Shown here piece by piece: positions 1 through 8,964 of a stretch of DNA of 64,000 nt. The notes under the pieces were generated by a model. That model was not told the origin of the DNA. It was given only the letters and a program-made list of their open reading frames with translations, and did no database searches. A program made the position numbers and the translations under genes. Origin of the DNA: Chloroflexota bacterium. GTDB taxonomy: Bacteria; Chloroflexota; Dehalococcoidia; JACPEP01. The first letter of the stretch is position 1; each line of letters begins with the position of its first letter. The stretch spans positions 85,048-149,047 of the forward strand of contig JACPEP010000008.1 of assembly GCA_016183425.1 (NCBI GenBank). Reading direction: 5' to 3'.

Positions 1-402
1 GGGCTTAGTTACCACTCCAATGGTGAGAGCTCCCGTCTCTTTAGCCAGCTCGGCGACCACTGGACTGGCACCGGTGCCAGTACCGCCTCCCATACCACAG
101 GTAATGAACACCATATCGGCGCCCCCCAGAGCTTCCACCAGTTCCTCTCGGCTCTCCTGGGCCGTCTTCATTCCCAGGACAGGATCTCCCCCCACCCCCA
201 GTCCCCGAGTCAGCTTATCCCCAATACGCATTCTCAGCGATGCCTCGGAGCGAACCAGCGCCTGGGCATCAGTGTTCACCGAGATAAACTGCACTCCCCG
301 GATCTTTTCCTGGATCATGCGGTCCACGGCATTGCAACCCCCACCACCTACCCCCACCACCTTGATCTGGGCATAGTTCTCTGTCTCCGTTATCGTAGTC
401 AT
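1..402 (-). CDS. ftsZ: Cell division protein FtsZ (N-terminal 134 codons, cut by the window edge)
   Basis: FtsZ is the tubulin-like GTPase that builds the division ring. The visible part starts [12 protein letters not shown], continues with the GGGGCNAV nucleotide-binding loop, and reaches the tubulin signature [15 protein letters not shown] near residue 110. The rest lies beyond base 1. The ATG at 400-402 has a strong GGAGG about 5 bases upstream. It is the last visible gene of the dcw operon, 87 bases after ftsA. Identification is secure; only the C-terminal tail is unseen. Confidence 0.97.
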   Translation of the reverse strand, partial: MTTITETENYAQIKVVGVGGGGCNAVDRMIQEKIRGVQFISVNTDAQALVRSEASLRMRIGDKLTRGLGVGGDPVLGMKTAQESREELVEALGGADMVFITCGMGGGTGTGASPVVAELAKETGALTIGVVTKP

Positions 403-489
403 AGACGCCTCCTTTCTCACTCTTTCTTATCTCAGTGGCAGTAACCGCCAAAGATGAAAATGCCCTCCCCCAGCGCCGAAATCAATGGC

Positions 490-1728
490 TCAAGAGGGAA
501 AGAGCTCCTTTAGCCATCCCAATAGGCCATATCCCACAGATCTCAGATGATGGCCGTTGCTCCGCACCCGGCTCCCATAGCCCCCATGCTTCATGCCCCA
601 CAAGAGAAGGCCGATGCCGGTGGCATAAGCGGGATCGTTTACCCCCTCCATAAGCCCCGGAAGACGCCGCGGCACGCCCACCCGCACCGGTAGCCCTAAC
701 GCCTCTCGCCCCAGATCTTCCATGCCCTTTAGGTTGGCCGTGCCACCTGCAATTACCAGCCCAGCGGGCAGCATGGCATCGTATCCGGAGCGTTTCGTCT
801 CCAGTTGAACCATATCAAAAACTTCCTCCATACGGGCACGAATTATCTCGTTCAGGCGAGAGCGAGGCACAGCATAAGAGCCGTCGCCCCCAAACCCAGC
901 CACCTGAATACCCTCTTCGCCACCCCCCGCGTCATATAGGGCATGGCCGTGCTTGATCTTTATCTCCTCAGCGGTGGCGAAGGGGGTGCGCAGCCCAATG
1001 GCGATATCGTTGGTCAAGTTGTTCCCCCCCACGGGCAAAATAGCAGTATGATAGATGCTACCATCTATAAAAATACTTACATCGCAGGTGCCGCCACCCA
1101 TGTCCATGAGCACAACCCCCATATCCCTTTCTTCCTCCAAAACCACCGCCTCGCCGCTGGCCAGAGGCTGCGATACCAAATCCTCTATCTCCACCCCTAT
1201 CCCATTGACGCACTTGGTAAGGTTCTGAATGGAGGTCACCGCCGCCGTTATGATATGCACCTCAGCCTCGAGGCGATAGCCATACATCCCCACCGGATTC
1301 CTGATACCATCTTGCCCATCCAGAATATAGCTGCGAGGAATGACGTGCAGCACCTCTCGATTGCCGGGCATACTGATGGTGGCAGCGGAATCCAGCACTC
1401 GACTGACATCCTCCGCTACCACCAGGTGGTCACTGCGGGTAATGGCCACGATGCCTCTATTGTTCTGGCAGTTTATATGGCTGCCCGCAATGCCCACAAA
1501 GGCTGATACCAGCCGCACCCCGCAATTGCGCTCCGCTTTCTCCACGGAGGCACGGATAGAATCCATGGTCTCATCCATGTTGACTACCATACCCTTGCGC
1601 ATCCCTCGCGCCGGCGCAACACCCATACCTATAATTTGAAGGTTGTCTACGTCACTGCCTTTGGCCAGGATAGTGCAAACCTTGGTGGTGCCCACATCGA
1701 TGGAAGCCACTATGCTCTCTTTTGCCAT
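490..1728 (-). CDS. ftsA: Cell division protein FtsA
   Basis: FtsA is the actin-like protein that ties FtsZ filaments to the membrane. The 412-residue product has the phosphate-1 motif IDVGTTKVCT near the start and phosphate-2 DMGGGTCDVSIF around residue 205. It ends in an amphipathic tail, GLLGWLKELFPS, which fits the family's C-terminal membrane-targeting helix. An upstream in-frame ATG would add 18 residues, but the ATG at 1728 has a GGAGGG site at good spacing and gives the usual family N-terminus, so it is preferred. It sits between ftsQ and ftsZ. Confidence 0.96.
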   Translation of the reverse strand: MAKESIVASIDVGTTKVCTILAKGSDVDNLQIIGMGVAPARGMRKGMVVNMDETMDSIRASVEKAERNCGVRLVSAFVGIAGSHINCQNNRGIVAITRSDHLVVAEDVSRVLDSAATISMPGNREVLHVIPRSYILDGQDGIRNPVGMYGYRLEAEVHIITAAVTSIQNLTKCVNGIGVEIEDLVSQPLASGEAVVLEEERDMGVVLMDMGGGTCDVSIFIDGSIYHTAILPVGGNNLTNDIAIGLRTPFATAEEIKIKHGHALYDAGGGEEGIQVAGFGGDGSYAVPRSRLNEIIRARMEEVFDMVQLETKRSGYDAMLPAGLVIAGGTANLKGMEDLGREALGLPVRVGVPRRLPGLMEGVNDPAYATGIGLLLWGMKHGGYGSRVRSNGHHLRSVGYGLLGWLKELFPS

Positions 1729-1812
1729 GATACCCTCCTGCCGCCCATGAACACGATATGAAAAGTACGCCTTCCCCAGCATCCAGTAAGCCCATTGCCA
1801 CCGTAAAACCCA

Positions 1813-2598
1813 TTAGCTCCATCGCAGGAAAGGACGATAGCCGAACCTCAGATCCACATGTCCCGCCTGGATACCCTTGTCCTTGGCTGCCCGAAGCACC
1901 GCCTTCCACACTGCCAGCTTAAATTCCAAATCCTTGCTATCGCCAAAGCGGGCCTGTCCCTTATCAGTAACTACCAGCAGCCCCCCCGCTTTAAGGTATT
2001 CAAAGCTCAATACCCGCCCCCCCATCTCCCCAGGTACCACCGTTGCCAAAAGTTGGGCCAGCCGTAGCACTTCCCCATCTACCCAAGCACCTGGAGCCAG
2101 CAATGACCCATCCTTGTCGATAATGGTGGGCCCCGGGCTCGGAGTCGAAGCAACCTCCAGGACTACCCCCTCTTCGTCTACCACGTAGTTGGTATTGCCA
2201 GCCCGCCATACCCCCCAGGGGCGCCGCTCCTCCACCTGAATGGTCACCCCAGTGGGCCAGCTTCTATCCACTGCGGCCCGCTTAACCCCGGGCAGGCCCT
2301 CCACCCGACGTCTCGCCGCATCCAGGTCTACCGTCAACACATGACTACCTAATATTCCCGCCGCCTCCACCACTCTTTTCCCTTCCACCTTCTGTTGTCC
2401 CGCCACCTTGACTTCAGCGATGCGCAGCCAAGGCGTCGTGTTTATCCAAAGGGCCAAGGCAACCATACTTCCCCCCACTAGAACAACTAAAACCAAACCC
2501 AAAAGCCGACCCCGCCACTTAAGCCACGTCCTTCGCCAGGAAGAAAACCACCCCTTCCCCAGCCACTGCCCATTCCCTACCGAGGCTCTCGGCAGCAT
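1813..2598 (-). CDS. ftsQ: Cell division protein FtsQ/DivIB
   Basis: FtsQ/DivIB is a bitopic scaffold of the divisome. The 261-residue product has a basic cytoplasmic segment, one membrane helix at about residues 30-52, and then an extracytoplasmic POTRA-type domain (IAEVKVAGQQKV...VVEAAGI) and a beta domain. The ATG at 2598 follows the ddl stop by four bases and has GGAGG about 8 bases upstream. A longer in-frame start inside ddl lacks a comparable site. Sequence conservation is low, as usual for this family, but topology and position between ddl and ftsA make the call firm. Confidence 0.9.
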   Translation of the reverse strand: MLPRASVGNGQWLGKGWFSSWRRTWLKWRGRLLGLVLVVLVGGSMVALALWINTTPWLRIAEVKVAGQQKVEGKRVVEAAGILGSHVLTVDLDAARRRVEGLPGVKRAAVDRSWPTGVTIQVEERRPWGVWRAGNTNYVVDEEGVVLEVASTPSPGPTIIDKDGSLLAPGAWVDGEVLRLAQLLATVVPGEMGGRVLSFEYLKAGGLLVVTDKGQARFGDSKDLEFKLAVWKAVLRAAKDKGIQAGHVDLRFGYRPFLRWS

Positions 2599-2602
2599 AC
2601 CG

Positions 2603-3712
2603 TCACGCCTCCTTGAGTGAACGATACCCAGGGGCACCATCTCGCCTCGCCGCCCAAACCCTCTCCAAGCTGCGTTCCATAGCCAGGGTCACCAGACGAT
2701 GGATCAATGATGAAAAGACAATGCCGCTGGCCTCCCACAAACGAGGATACATACTTACAGAAGTAAACCCGGGTATAGTATTAATCTCATTGATGAAAAC
2801 CCTACCATCATTAGCAAGAAAGAAATCCACTCGGGCCATACCGGAACCCCCGATGGACTGGAAGGCAGCCACCGACAGTCCTCTTATTTGATTCTCCACC
2901 CCCCCCGGGAGAGAGGCGGGAACGATGAGCTGGGTCCCGCTGTCGTTGTACTTCGCCTCGTAGTCGTAGAACTCCCGGGCCGGACGCACCTCCCCCACCA
3001 CCGAGGCCGTAGGCTCCTGGTTGCCCAAAATAGCACACTCTACCTCCCTGCCCACCACCGCCTCCTCCACGATAATCTTATTGTCCCAACGGGCAGCCAT
3101 CTCCACAGCCCGAAACAGATCGCTGGAAGAAGCCACCTTGGAGACGCCCACACTGCTGCCCAAACAAGCCGGTTTGACAAAGCAAGGAAATGAAATACCC
3201 TCCTCTATGGCAGCGATCACCTCTCCCCGTTTTTGCTGCCATTCCTGACGCCCCAAAACCAGGTAGGGCACCACGGGCAGACCGCGATGTTGAAACAAGG
3301 CCTTCATCAAGGCTTTATCCATCCCCAGGACACTGGCCGCAACGCCGCAGCCCACGTACGGCATGTTCACCGCCTCCAGAAGCCCCTGCAACGTCCCGTC
3401 CTCACCATAAGGGCCATGTACCAGAGGGAAAGCGACGTCGACACCGGCCAGGTTATCCCCCGGGCCGGCCAGAACAGGATAACGGCTGTCCCGCCCCGGC
3501 CACTTCAGGGCACCCCCCTTGCTGGCCACCTGCCGCAACGCCTGAGCTGTCTGTCGGGGCGAGAGCCAGTACCCTTCCTTGGTTATACCTATAGCCACCA
3601 CTTCATAGCGCTCCCTGTCCATAGCCTCCATGACGGACAGAGCGGAGGCGATGGATACCTCATGCTCCGGAGACGGGCCTCCAAATATCACACCGACCCA
3701 AAGCCGCCTCAT
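2603..3712 (-). CDS. ddl: D-alanine--D-alanine ligase
   Basis: Ddl joins two D-alanines with ATP in the cytoplasm for the murein stem peptide. The 369-residue protein is full length. It carries EHEVSIASA near residue 15 (serine/glutamate binding motif), the ATP-grasp lysine region FVKPACLGSSVGVSK, and the C-terminal metal and substrate motif NEINTIPGFTSVSMYP. The ATG at 3712 overlaps the murB stop as ATGA, indicating translational coupling. The longer reading frame upstream is only the murB shadow. Confidence 0.96.
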   Translation of the reverse strand: MRRLWVGVIFGGPSPEHEVSIASALSVMEAMDRERYEVVAIGITKEGYWLSPRQTAQALRQVASKGGALKWPGRDSRYPVLAGPGDNLAGVDVAFPLVHGPYGEDGTLQGLLEAVNMPYVGCGVAASVLGMDKALMKALFQHRGLPVVPYLVLGRQEWQQKRGEVIAAIEEGISFPCFVKPACLGSSVGVSKVASSSDLFRAVEMAARWDNKIIVEEAVVGREVECAILGNQEPTASVVGEVRPAREFYDYEAKYNDSGTQLIVPASLPGGVENQIRGLSVAAFQSIGGSGMARVDFFLANDGRVFINEINTIPGFTSVSMYPRLWEASGIVFSSLIHRLVTLAMERSLERVWAARRDGAPGYRSLKEA

Positions 3713-4653
3713 TCCCCTACCTCCCCCCGGCCTAAGAACCGAATCTCGGGCTCCAGAGCGACGCCGAAATTCTCCAGTACCCGTTCCTGAGCCAGGGCCA
3801 TTAGCGCCTTCACCTGAACCGCCGTAGCCTGCCCGAGGTTGACGATGAAATTTGCATGAAGAGGTGAAAACTGAGCGTCCCCTATGCGGTAGCCCTTCAG
3901 CCCTACCTCTTGGATGAGCCAACCGGCGGCATATCCCAGCGGATTCTTAAACACAGAGCCAGCGCTGGCCTGATGAGGCTGGGTGCGCCGACGGTAGGCT
4001 TCATACTCCTCCAGCCTCTGGTGCAAACTCTCCCGAGACGCCCGACGTAAGCGAAAGCTCGCTTCCAGAATGATGGCACTACCGGCGACGCCGTCCCCCT
4101 TTGACAGCCGACTTCTTCGATAGGCAAGCCCCAACTCTTCCGCCCGCCACTCCTCGACTCTTCCCTGAGGCATAAGAACCCTTACTCTATCCAGCACCTG
4201 GGCCACGGAGCAGCCGTGGGCTCCTGCATTGAAGACGATGCCACCACCCACCGTCCCTGGTATTCCTACCGCCCACTCCACCCCCTCCCAACCTGCCTGG
4301 GCCGTTTCTCGGGCCAGACGGGCCAGAGACATCCCCGATTCCACCCAAAGTTCCTCATCTCTTCCCTGGACGCCAATAGCTAGAGGGCGGCCCCCTGCGC
4401 CTTTGTTGTTAATGACCAGCCCCCCTATCCCCTCGTCTCCTACCAAGACATTGCTCCCCGCCCCCAGAACCAGGTAGGGCACAACCCACTCTTGAGCCAG
4501 TGTCACAGCTATCCTCAGTTCCTTGGCGTCGCGAGCAACGGTGTAAAGCTCCGCCGGTCCGCCGATGCGAAAGGTGGTATGACGAGCCATAGGCTCGTCG
4601 TTTAGAAGCACAACCGCGTCGGCTAGCTTCTCCTTAAAATCAGCCATCGCCAT
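3709..4653 (-). CDS. murB: UDP-N-acetylenolpyruvoylglucosamine reductase MurB
   Basis: MurB is the FAD- and NADPH-dependent enzyme that finishes UDP-MurNAc. The protein of about 314 residues shows the FAD-binding segments RIGGPAELY and GAGSNVLVGDEGIGG, the catalytic serine region ASAGSVFKNP, and a C-terminal acidic motif LEPEIRFLG. Its length fits the shorter type II MurB. The start is ambiguous between a GTG at 4656, an ATG at 4653 that shares a base with the murC stop, and an ATG at 4647. The overlap favours 4653. Confidence 0.95.
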   Translation of the reverse strand: MAMADFKEKLADAVVLLNDEPMARHTTFRIGGPAELYTVARDAKELRIAVTLAQEWVVPYLVLGAGSNVLVGDEGIGGLVINNKGAGGRPLAIGVQGRDEELWVESGMSLARLARETAQAGWEGVEWAVGIPGTVGGGIVFNAGAHGCSVAQVLDRVRVLMPQGRVEEWRAEELGLAYRRSRLSKGDGVAGSAIILEASFRLRRASRESLHQRLEEYEAYRRRTQPHQASAGSVFKNPLGYAAGWLIQEVGLKGYRIGDAQFSPLHANFIVNLGQATAVQVKALMALAQERVLENFGVALEPEIRFLGRGEVGE

Positions 4654-6080
4654 CACCGCGACAACTCCTCTAAGATACGATAGCTCACCTTCTGGATGTC
4701 CCCCGCTCCCATAACCAGGATCACATCCCCCGCCCGAGCGCTGCCCACTATCCCTTCAGCGGCCTGATGCATATCGGCAACGTATCTGGCGCAAGGATGG
4801 CTCATCACCGCCACAACGTCGCCGGAAGAAACTCCCCAGGTATTGTCTTCCCGAGCGGCGTATATGTCCGTAATCACCACCTCCTCGGCATCCTGGAAGG
4901 AAGTGGCGAACTCGGTCAACAGAAGCTTGGTGCGGCTGTAGGTGTGGGGCTGAAAAAGGCAACGTATCCTTCGTCCCGGAAAGCGCGTCCGGGCCGCCCC
5001 CAAAGTAGCCCTGATCTCCGTGGGGTGATGGGCATAGTCTTCCACTACGGTGATCCCCTTCACCTCCCCCATGACCTCAAAGCGACGTCGTACCCCCTGG
5101 AAAGAGCCCAGAGCCGCCCTTATCTTTTCCTTACCCAGCCCCAAGAGAGAACCTACAGCGGCCGCCGCCAGGCTGTTGACCACGTTATGCCTACCGTTAA
5201 GGGCTAGAGTGGCCGACATCACCACCCGCCCCCAATGATAGATGTTGAAACGGGCACCCCCTTGGGCGTCCAAATAGATTTCCCCAGCCTGCCAGTCCAA
5301 CCCCTCCCCCAGACCATAGGTCACCAGGTGCCGTTCGATAAATCGGGGCAGCAACCCCCTCACCCCGGCATCATCCCCACAGACCACCAGGTAGCCTTCG
5401 TCCCTGGTAGAGGCCATAAAACGGTAAAAGGCCTCCTGCACCGCCTGGTAATTGCCGTAGTAGTCCAGGTGCTCGGCATCGATATTGGTGACCACGGCGA
5501 TGGTGGGGGTCAAGTGCAGGAACGAGCCATCGAACTCATCGGCCTCGGCCACCAGATAATCACCCTGCCCTAGCTTGGCATTGGTGCCCAGGTCCACCAT
5601 CTCACCCCCCACAAGGATTGTAGGGTCCAGGCCCCCTTGCTCCAATAGATAAGCGATAAGAGCGGTAGTAGTGGTCTTGCCGTGGCTACCCGCCACGGCA
5701 ATGCCCCGACTTCCCGCCATCAGTTGCCCCAACATCTCGCCTCGCTTGAATACGGGGAGGCCCCTCTCCCGGGCCGCGGTAATCTCCAGATTGTCTTTAG
5801 GGATGGCCGAGGACACCACCAATCGCTCCACGTTCACCAGATGGCTGGGGTTATGGCCCCGAAACACCTTTGCCCCTTGGGCCGCTAATCTATCCAGCGC
5901 CGCCGATGGATGCTGGTCGCATCCGGATACAGGATAGCCCGCCTCCAGCATCACCCGGGCCAGACCGCTCATTCCAATGCCGCCCAGGCCCATAAAGTGC
6001 AGCTCACCCCGCTTTCCATTGCCCCCCGTTACATAGCTGTTACGGGATATCAGGCTCAGGGAAGAAACCCAGTAGTTCAC
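4653..6080 (-). CDS. murC: UDP-N-acetylmuramate--L-alanine ligase MurC
   Basis: MurC adds L-Ala to UDP-MurNAc, the first Mur ligase step. The N-terminal Rossmann motif FMGLGGIGMSG, the ATP loop AVAGSHGKTTTTAL and the central YYGNYQAVQEAF/NIDAEHLDYY region are all present in about 475 residues. The start is taken as the GTG at 6080, which overlaps the upstream gene's TGA as GTGA and has a GGGGAGGGG tract before it. The longer ORF would run into that gene. Confidence 0.95.
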   Translation of the reverse strand: MNYWVSSLSLISRNSYVTGGNGKRGELHFMGLGGIGMSGLARVMLEAGYPVSGCDQHPSAALDRLAAQGAKVFRGHNPSHLVNVERLVVSSAIPKDNLEITAARERGLPVFKRGEMLGQLMAGSRGIAVAGSHGKTTTTALIAYLLEQGGLDPTILVGGEMVDLGTNAKLGQGDYLVAEADEFDGSFLHLTPTIAVVTNIDAEHLDYYGNYQAVQEAFYRFMASTRDEGYLVVCGDDAGVRGLLPRFIERHLVTYGLGEGLDWQAGEIYLDAQGGARFNIYHWGRVVMSATLALNGRHNVVNSLAAAAVGSLLGLGKEKIRAALGSFQGVRRRFEVMGEVKGITVVEDYAHHPTEIRATLGAARTRFPGRRIRCLFQPHTYSRTKLLLTEFATSFQDAEEVVITDIYAAREDNTWGVSSGDVVAVMSHPCARYVADMHQAAEGIVGSARAGDVILVMGAGDIQKVSYRILEELSR

Positions 6081-6694
6081 GCGCCCCTCCCCACACGCAG
6101 GGAAACGGCCACCAGAATCCCGATAGCCAGGAAAGCAACCACAAATACCCAAGGAGCGTGAACCAAAAGGTTGCTGCTCTCAGGCGTGGTAGGCGAAAGG
6201 AAAGCCGGTGGTTGCAGCCTCACTGGAGGCAAATTAGGGTGCAGACTGAAATAGGTGCGCAGAAACCCACTCATAGTGGTGCCGACGACAAAACCGTTCA
6301 AAGCCCCCAAAATGCCGCCTCCCAGCCGATGCACCAAATCTACCGCCCCACCCCCTAGTATGGAACCGGCGAAATAAAAGAGAATAACCCCAACCAGGAA
6401 AAAGGCCACCGCAAAGAGAAGTTTATCGTCCGGTGCCTTCAAAAGACGGCCCGCCCCGGCCGCCGCAACGCTTCCCTCTCGCCCTATTAGCACTTCCAAA
6501 GCCGGCGGTACCCGGTTGATAGCCGCTATTATGCCTTCTCTCATGGCTTCAGAGGTGAACACCACAGCGCTCCCCAAAACCCCAGCCAGTGTAACCCCCT
6601 CCGCCCTGACCCCCCGGCTAAAACCCAGAACCCCCAGAGCGAAGACAATCAGGAGACCCATGAACCCAGCGTCCAGATTGAGAGTGCTAGGCAT
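6077..6694 (-). CDS. CvpA-like multi-pass membrane protein
   Basis: This is a 205-residue protein with about five hydrophobic helices. It opens with a membrane helix followed by GFSRGVRAEG, which resembles the G-x-x-RG-x-x-E start of CvpA (colicin V production) proteins. A second helix pair lies at about residues 90-115, followed by a glycine-rich helix and a C-terminal anchor. It overlaps murG by 8 bases and murC by 4, so it is translationally coupled within the dcw operon. A role in wall precursor handling is inferred from position only. The family assignment is tentative. Confidence 0.6.
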   Translation of the reverse strand: MPSTLNLDAGFMGLLIVFALGVLGFSRGVRAEGVTLAGVLGSAVVFTSEAMREGIIAAINRVPPALEVLIGREGSVAAAGAGRLLKAPDDKLLFAVAFFLVGVILFYFAGSILGGGAVDLVHRLGGGILGALNGFVVGTTMSGFLRTYFSLHPNLPPVRLQPPAFLSPTTPESSNLLVHAPWVFVVAFLAIGILVAVSLRVGRGA

Positions 6695-7802
6695 GAACGT
6701 TTATCCCCTCGCCCACAGCCTTAAGAAGGCCTGCTAAAGACTCGGCCGCCTCAGGTCGAAAAAGTCGCCGAGCACAGCGGGACATGTTGTCCAGACCAGC
6801 CTCGTCCCTCAGCAATTGCTCTACCTGGGGCAAAAGGCCATGCAAAGCCCCGTCATCCAACCTCACCGCCGCCCCCGCCTTCACTATAAAATCGGCATTC
6901 CGCCCCTGGTGCTTCCCAGCGTAAGGATAGGGCACCAGAATGCTAGGCAGGCCCACCGCGGGAAACTCCCCTAGCACTGAAGCGCCCGCTCGGGACACGG
7001 CCAGGTCGGCGGCAACCAGGGCGTCAGCCATGCCCTCATGGAGATAGCTATAGATGTGGTAGCGAGCCCGTAGCCCTTCTTCCAGAGCTTGGCGCTGACC
7101 CGAAAGCCAGCCCTCGTCCGTCACCCCACATAGGTGAACCACTTGGCATATAGAGAGTAACTGGGGCAGCGCCTGGGCAACCGCCTCATTGATGCTGTGG
7201 GAGCCACGGCTTCCCCCTAGAACGAGAAGGGTCTTCAGGCTGGGATCCAGCCCCAGCCTTTCCCTGGCCGATGCCTTGTCCACCAGCAACAGTTCCCGTC
7301 GCACCGGATAACCTGTCTCTACCACCTTATCGGGGGGAAGGAGTCCGCCATAGACGGGCCGGGGGGAAGAAACGGCCACCCGCCGTGCAAAACGAGCCAA
7401 CAAACGCACCGCCAACCCCGGCTCGACATCTGGAAGATAGACCATACTGGGTATGCCTCTAACCCAACCCGCCAACACTACGGGCACAGAGACGTAGCCT
7501 CCGGTGGCCATGATAGCCTGGGGCCGAAACCGTCCCAGAATGAAAAAGGCCTGAATCATACCGCCCACTATTTTCCCTATGTTCAAAAACAGACTTCCGA
7601 GAGAGCCATCTCTTAAGCCACCCGCCCAAATGCCCATAAAGGCCAAACCCCCTCGGGAAACCAACTCCGCATCCATACCCTTTTGGCCCCCGATGAAGAG
7701 AACTTCCCCCAACCCACGGTGAGCGTTCTCCAGCACCTGGGCCACCGCCAGCCCGGGGTAGACATGGCCACCAGTACCACCACCGGTTATCACCAAGCGC
7801 AC
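6687..7802 (-). CDS. murG: Undecaprenyl-PP-MurNAc-pentapeptide GlcNAc transferase MurG
   Basis: MurG makes lipid II from lipid I at the inner face of the membrane. The 371-residue protein starts MRLVITGGGTGGHVYPGL, the diphosphate-binding loop of the family, and has the C-terminal GT28 motif AVSRAGASVLGEFPAVGLP. The usual H-E-Q-N segment reads YLPDVEPGLAVR here, a variant in the acceptor lobe. It lies downstream of ftsW in the dcw operon. Confidence 0.95.
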   Translation of the reverse strand: MRLVITGGGTGGHVYPGLAVAQVLENAHRGLGEVLFIGGQKGMDAELVSRGGLAFMGIWAGGLRDGSLGSLFLNIGKIVGGMIQAFFILGRFRPQAIMATGGYVSVPVVLAGWVRGIPSMVYLPDVEPGLAVRLLARFARRVAVSSPRPVYGGLLPPDKVVETGYPVRRELLLVDKASARERLGLDPSLKTLLVLGGSRGSHSINEAVAQALPQLLSICQVVHLCGVTDEGWLSGQRQALEEGLRARYHIYSYLHEGMADALVAADLAVSRAGASVLGEFPAVGLPSILVPYPYAGKHQGRNADFIVKAGAAVRLDDGALHGLLPQVEQLLRDEAGLDNMSRCARRLFRPEAAESLAGLLKAVGEGINVHA

Positions 7803-7814
7803 CAGCCCCTCTCC

Positions 7815-8957
7815 TCACCGTGATCGGTCAAAGCTACCGCGCAACCCTTTGGCCGTATAGCGGGAGACGCTAAGCAAAATCCCCACCGCCCCCAAAGAGG
7901 CCGCCAGGGCCGAGCCTCCATAGCTCAAGAAAGGCAGTGGAATGCCCGTAAGAGGGAGAGAACGAGTTATCCCTCCGATATTAATCAGCGTTTGATACCC
8001 TATCCAGCAAACGACCCCCGCCGCCAAAAGAGCGCCAAAGTCATCGGGAGCCTCCAGAACCACCTTGAAACTCCGGTAAGCCAGGGCCACAAAAAGAGCC
8101 AGCACCAGCATGCTGCCAATGAACCCCACCTCCTCCCCCAGGATGGCGAAGATACCATCAGTATGAGAACCAGGGACATAGAAGAACTTCTGGCGGCTCT
8201 CTCCGATGCCCCGCCCCATGATTCCCCCGCTACCCATGGCAATCAAAAGCTGGATGATGTGAAACCCTTTGCCCTGCGGGTCTAGCTCCGGATGAAGAAA
8301 GGACTCCATGCGAATCAGGCGGTAGGGGGCAAGGGAAATGAGAAGGCTTCCCGCCCCCGCTCCTGCCAGACCCAGAGCAGTGAGATGCAGCAAATTGGCC
8401 CCCGCCAGAAAGAATAGCGTCGCCGTGGTCAAAACCATGACCACGGTGGTGCCCGTGTCCGGCTGCAACATCACCAATCCCCCCACCAGACTGAGGATCA
8501 AAACGAAGGGCAGTATACCACCAGCCACGGCCTTTAGCCTCTCGCCCCTCCCCGCCAGCCAGGCCGACACGTAAATGATCAAAGTCAGCTTGGCGACCTC
8601 GCTGGGCTGCACACTTAAAAAAGGAAGGTTCAGCCACCGGGTGGCACCATAAGTGGTCACCCCCAGTCCCGGCACCAGCACCACCAGCAGGGCCCCCAAG
8701 GTGGCTAGCATCATCCACGGACTCAACGCCTTCCAACGGTGGTAGTCTATCCTCATCAGGACAAAGAGCAGTACCAACCCAATAGCCGTCCACATCCCCT
8801 GGCGAACCAGGAAGTAGTTGGCATCACCGTACTCCTGAAGACCCAGCCCGAAACTGGCGCTGTAAACTCCCTGCAACCCTACGGTCACCAGGGCCCCTAC
8901 GATGGCCAAGAGCATATAGTCCGGGCTATGAGATTCCACCCCTCGGGACGACGCCAT
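7815..8957 (-). CDS. ftsW: SEDS-family lipid II polymerase FtsW
   Basis: FtsW is the septal peptidoglycan glycosyltransferase of the SEDS family and works with FtsI. The 380-residue protein has about ten membrane helices. Family motifs are GATRWLNLPFLSVQPSE, MLQPDTGTT, the extracellular segment SHTDGIFAILGEEVGFIG and GIPLPFLSYGGS. RodA is the main alternative, but the position between murD and murG indicates FtsW. Confidence 0.94.
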   Translation of the reverse strand: MASSRGVESHSPDYMLLAIVGALVTVGLQGVYSASFGLGLQEYGDANYFLVRQGMWTAIGLVLLFVLMRIDYHRWKALSPWMMLATLGALLVVLVPGLGVTTYGATRWLNLPFLSVQPSEVAKLTLIIYVSAWLAGRGERLKAVAGGILPFVLILSLVGGLVMLQPDTGTTVVMVLTTATLFFLAGANLLHLTALGLAGAGAGSLLISLAPYRLIRMESFLHPELDPQGKGFHIIQLLIAMGSGGIMGRGIGESRQKFFYVPGSHTDGIFAILGEEVGFIGSMLVLALFVALAYRSFKVVLEAPDDFGALLAAGVVCWIGYQTLINIGGITRSLPLTGIPLPFLSYGGSALAASLGAVGILLSVSRYTAKGLRGSFDRSR

Positions 8958-8964
8958 CCCTGCT

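Noticed and set aside
2603..3922. 439-residue Ddl with a 70-residue N-terminal extension
   Set aside because: The extension is the antisense-like overlap with murB in another frame. The ATG at 3712 in an ATGA overlap gives the normal family N-terminus.
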